Position numbers and translations under genes: made by a program. From positions 1-54,284 of the forward strand of contig DURL01000162.1 of NCBI GenBank assembly GCA_012837345.1: 54,284 bases of DNA, given 5' to 3'. Positions 54,124 to 54,284 of this stretch are shown piece by piece (the first letter of the stretch is position 1; every line of letters begins with the position of its first letter). This DNA is from Bacteroidales bacterium (lineage in GTDB: Bacteria; Bacteroidota; Bacteroidia; Bacteroidales; Dysgonomonadaceae). The notes beneath the pieces were generated by a model. That model did not search any database. It saw only the letters and a list, made by a program, of their open reading frames with translations, and was not told the DNA's origin.

Positions 54124-54284
54124 AGCTTTACTGCTTCAATTGTTATGTGCAATGTTCGGAGTAAAGTGGACCTATAGGCAATCGATTTTAGTGTTTGTTA
54201 TTTTTCAGTAACAAAGTAAAAGAAAAAAGTGAGAACGAGCAAGTTCAAAACGTTAAATGAGTTATAGGATTGGTGAGATCATAG
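54124..54284. other. Right-end intergenic stretch, no gene seen
   Basis: AT-rich sequence upstream of the ECF sigma gene. It contains an imperfect -7 box and no open frame of note up to the window edge. Confidence 0.4.

Overview
The window is a stretch of chromosome from a member of the Bacteroidetes, most likely order Bacteroidales near Dysgonomonadaceae/Porphyromonadaceae. The basis is: promoters almost everywhere of the Bacteroidetes type (-7 box TAnnTTTG, sometimes with TTTG or TTG about 19-21 bases upstream) with few strong Shine-Dalgarno sites; gene families typical of the phylum (long urocanate hydratase, NrtR-type sugar regulator, GH20 and GH16 lipoproteins, FtcD split into two genes, Bacteroidetes trigger factor); and moderately GC-rich genes. 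The genus is an inference. I see no rRNA, tRNA, insertion sequence, prophage or CRISPR array. It reads as a mostly housekeeping region.

Layout. 1-63: start of carA (minus). 210-1318: a small membrane protein and a SIMPL-domain protein. 1331-5777 (minus): galactose operon galM - sugar/H+ symporter - galK - Nudix-type regulator, with a terminator before the regulator and palindromes upstream of galM. 5971-8225 (minus): nucleotidyltransferase and a CNNM/CorC-type membrane protein. 8390-12534: ArfB-like rescue factor (plus), then minus-strand TetR - fabG - rluA and a CPBP protease overlapping a DUF3109 gene. 12728-23574 (plus): tig, clpP, clpX, recQ, dxs, trkA, trkH. 23722-27076: clpB (minus) and a hemolysin III/PAQR protein (plus).

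27156-35810 (minus) is a complete histidine-degradation locus read hutU - ftcD (formimidoyltransferase) - pnuC - hutI - fchA (cyclodeaminase) - hutH - MFS transporter. It converts histidine through urocanate, imidazolone propionate and formiminoglutamate to glutamate, with the one-carbon unit going to tetrahydrofolate. The unexpected member is PnuC, a nicotinamide-riboside-type transporter; urocanase uses NAD+ as a bound cofactor, which may explain it. 36099-39221 (plus): cutC and a GH20 lipoprotein. 39323-42694 (minus): nfo and a PhoR/PhoB-like two-component pair. 42854-44092 (plus): queC-queF (queuosine precursor synthesis) behind a leader that can fold as a preQ1-I-like pseudoknot. 44192-44989 (minus): a GH16-like lipoprotein whose nucleophile position is not Glu. 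45251-52477 (plus): aminotransferase, LolC/E-like permease, sbcD, sbcC and an SMR transporter. 53530-54123 (minus): an ECF sigma factor.

Three things are not explained by ordinary annotation. (1) The queC leader. (2) The 1.05-kb gap 52478-53529, which holds four exactly phased 11-bp DnaA-box-like repeats, a good promoter, no convincing gene and a strong terminator, so it looks like either a long non-coding transcription unit or part of an origin/DnaA-controlled region. (3) Degenerate period-7 and period-8 microsatellites in perfect register in four intergenic gaps (10261-10372, 23584-23722, 27085-27147, 30805-30964), one of them inside the hut operon.
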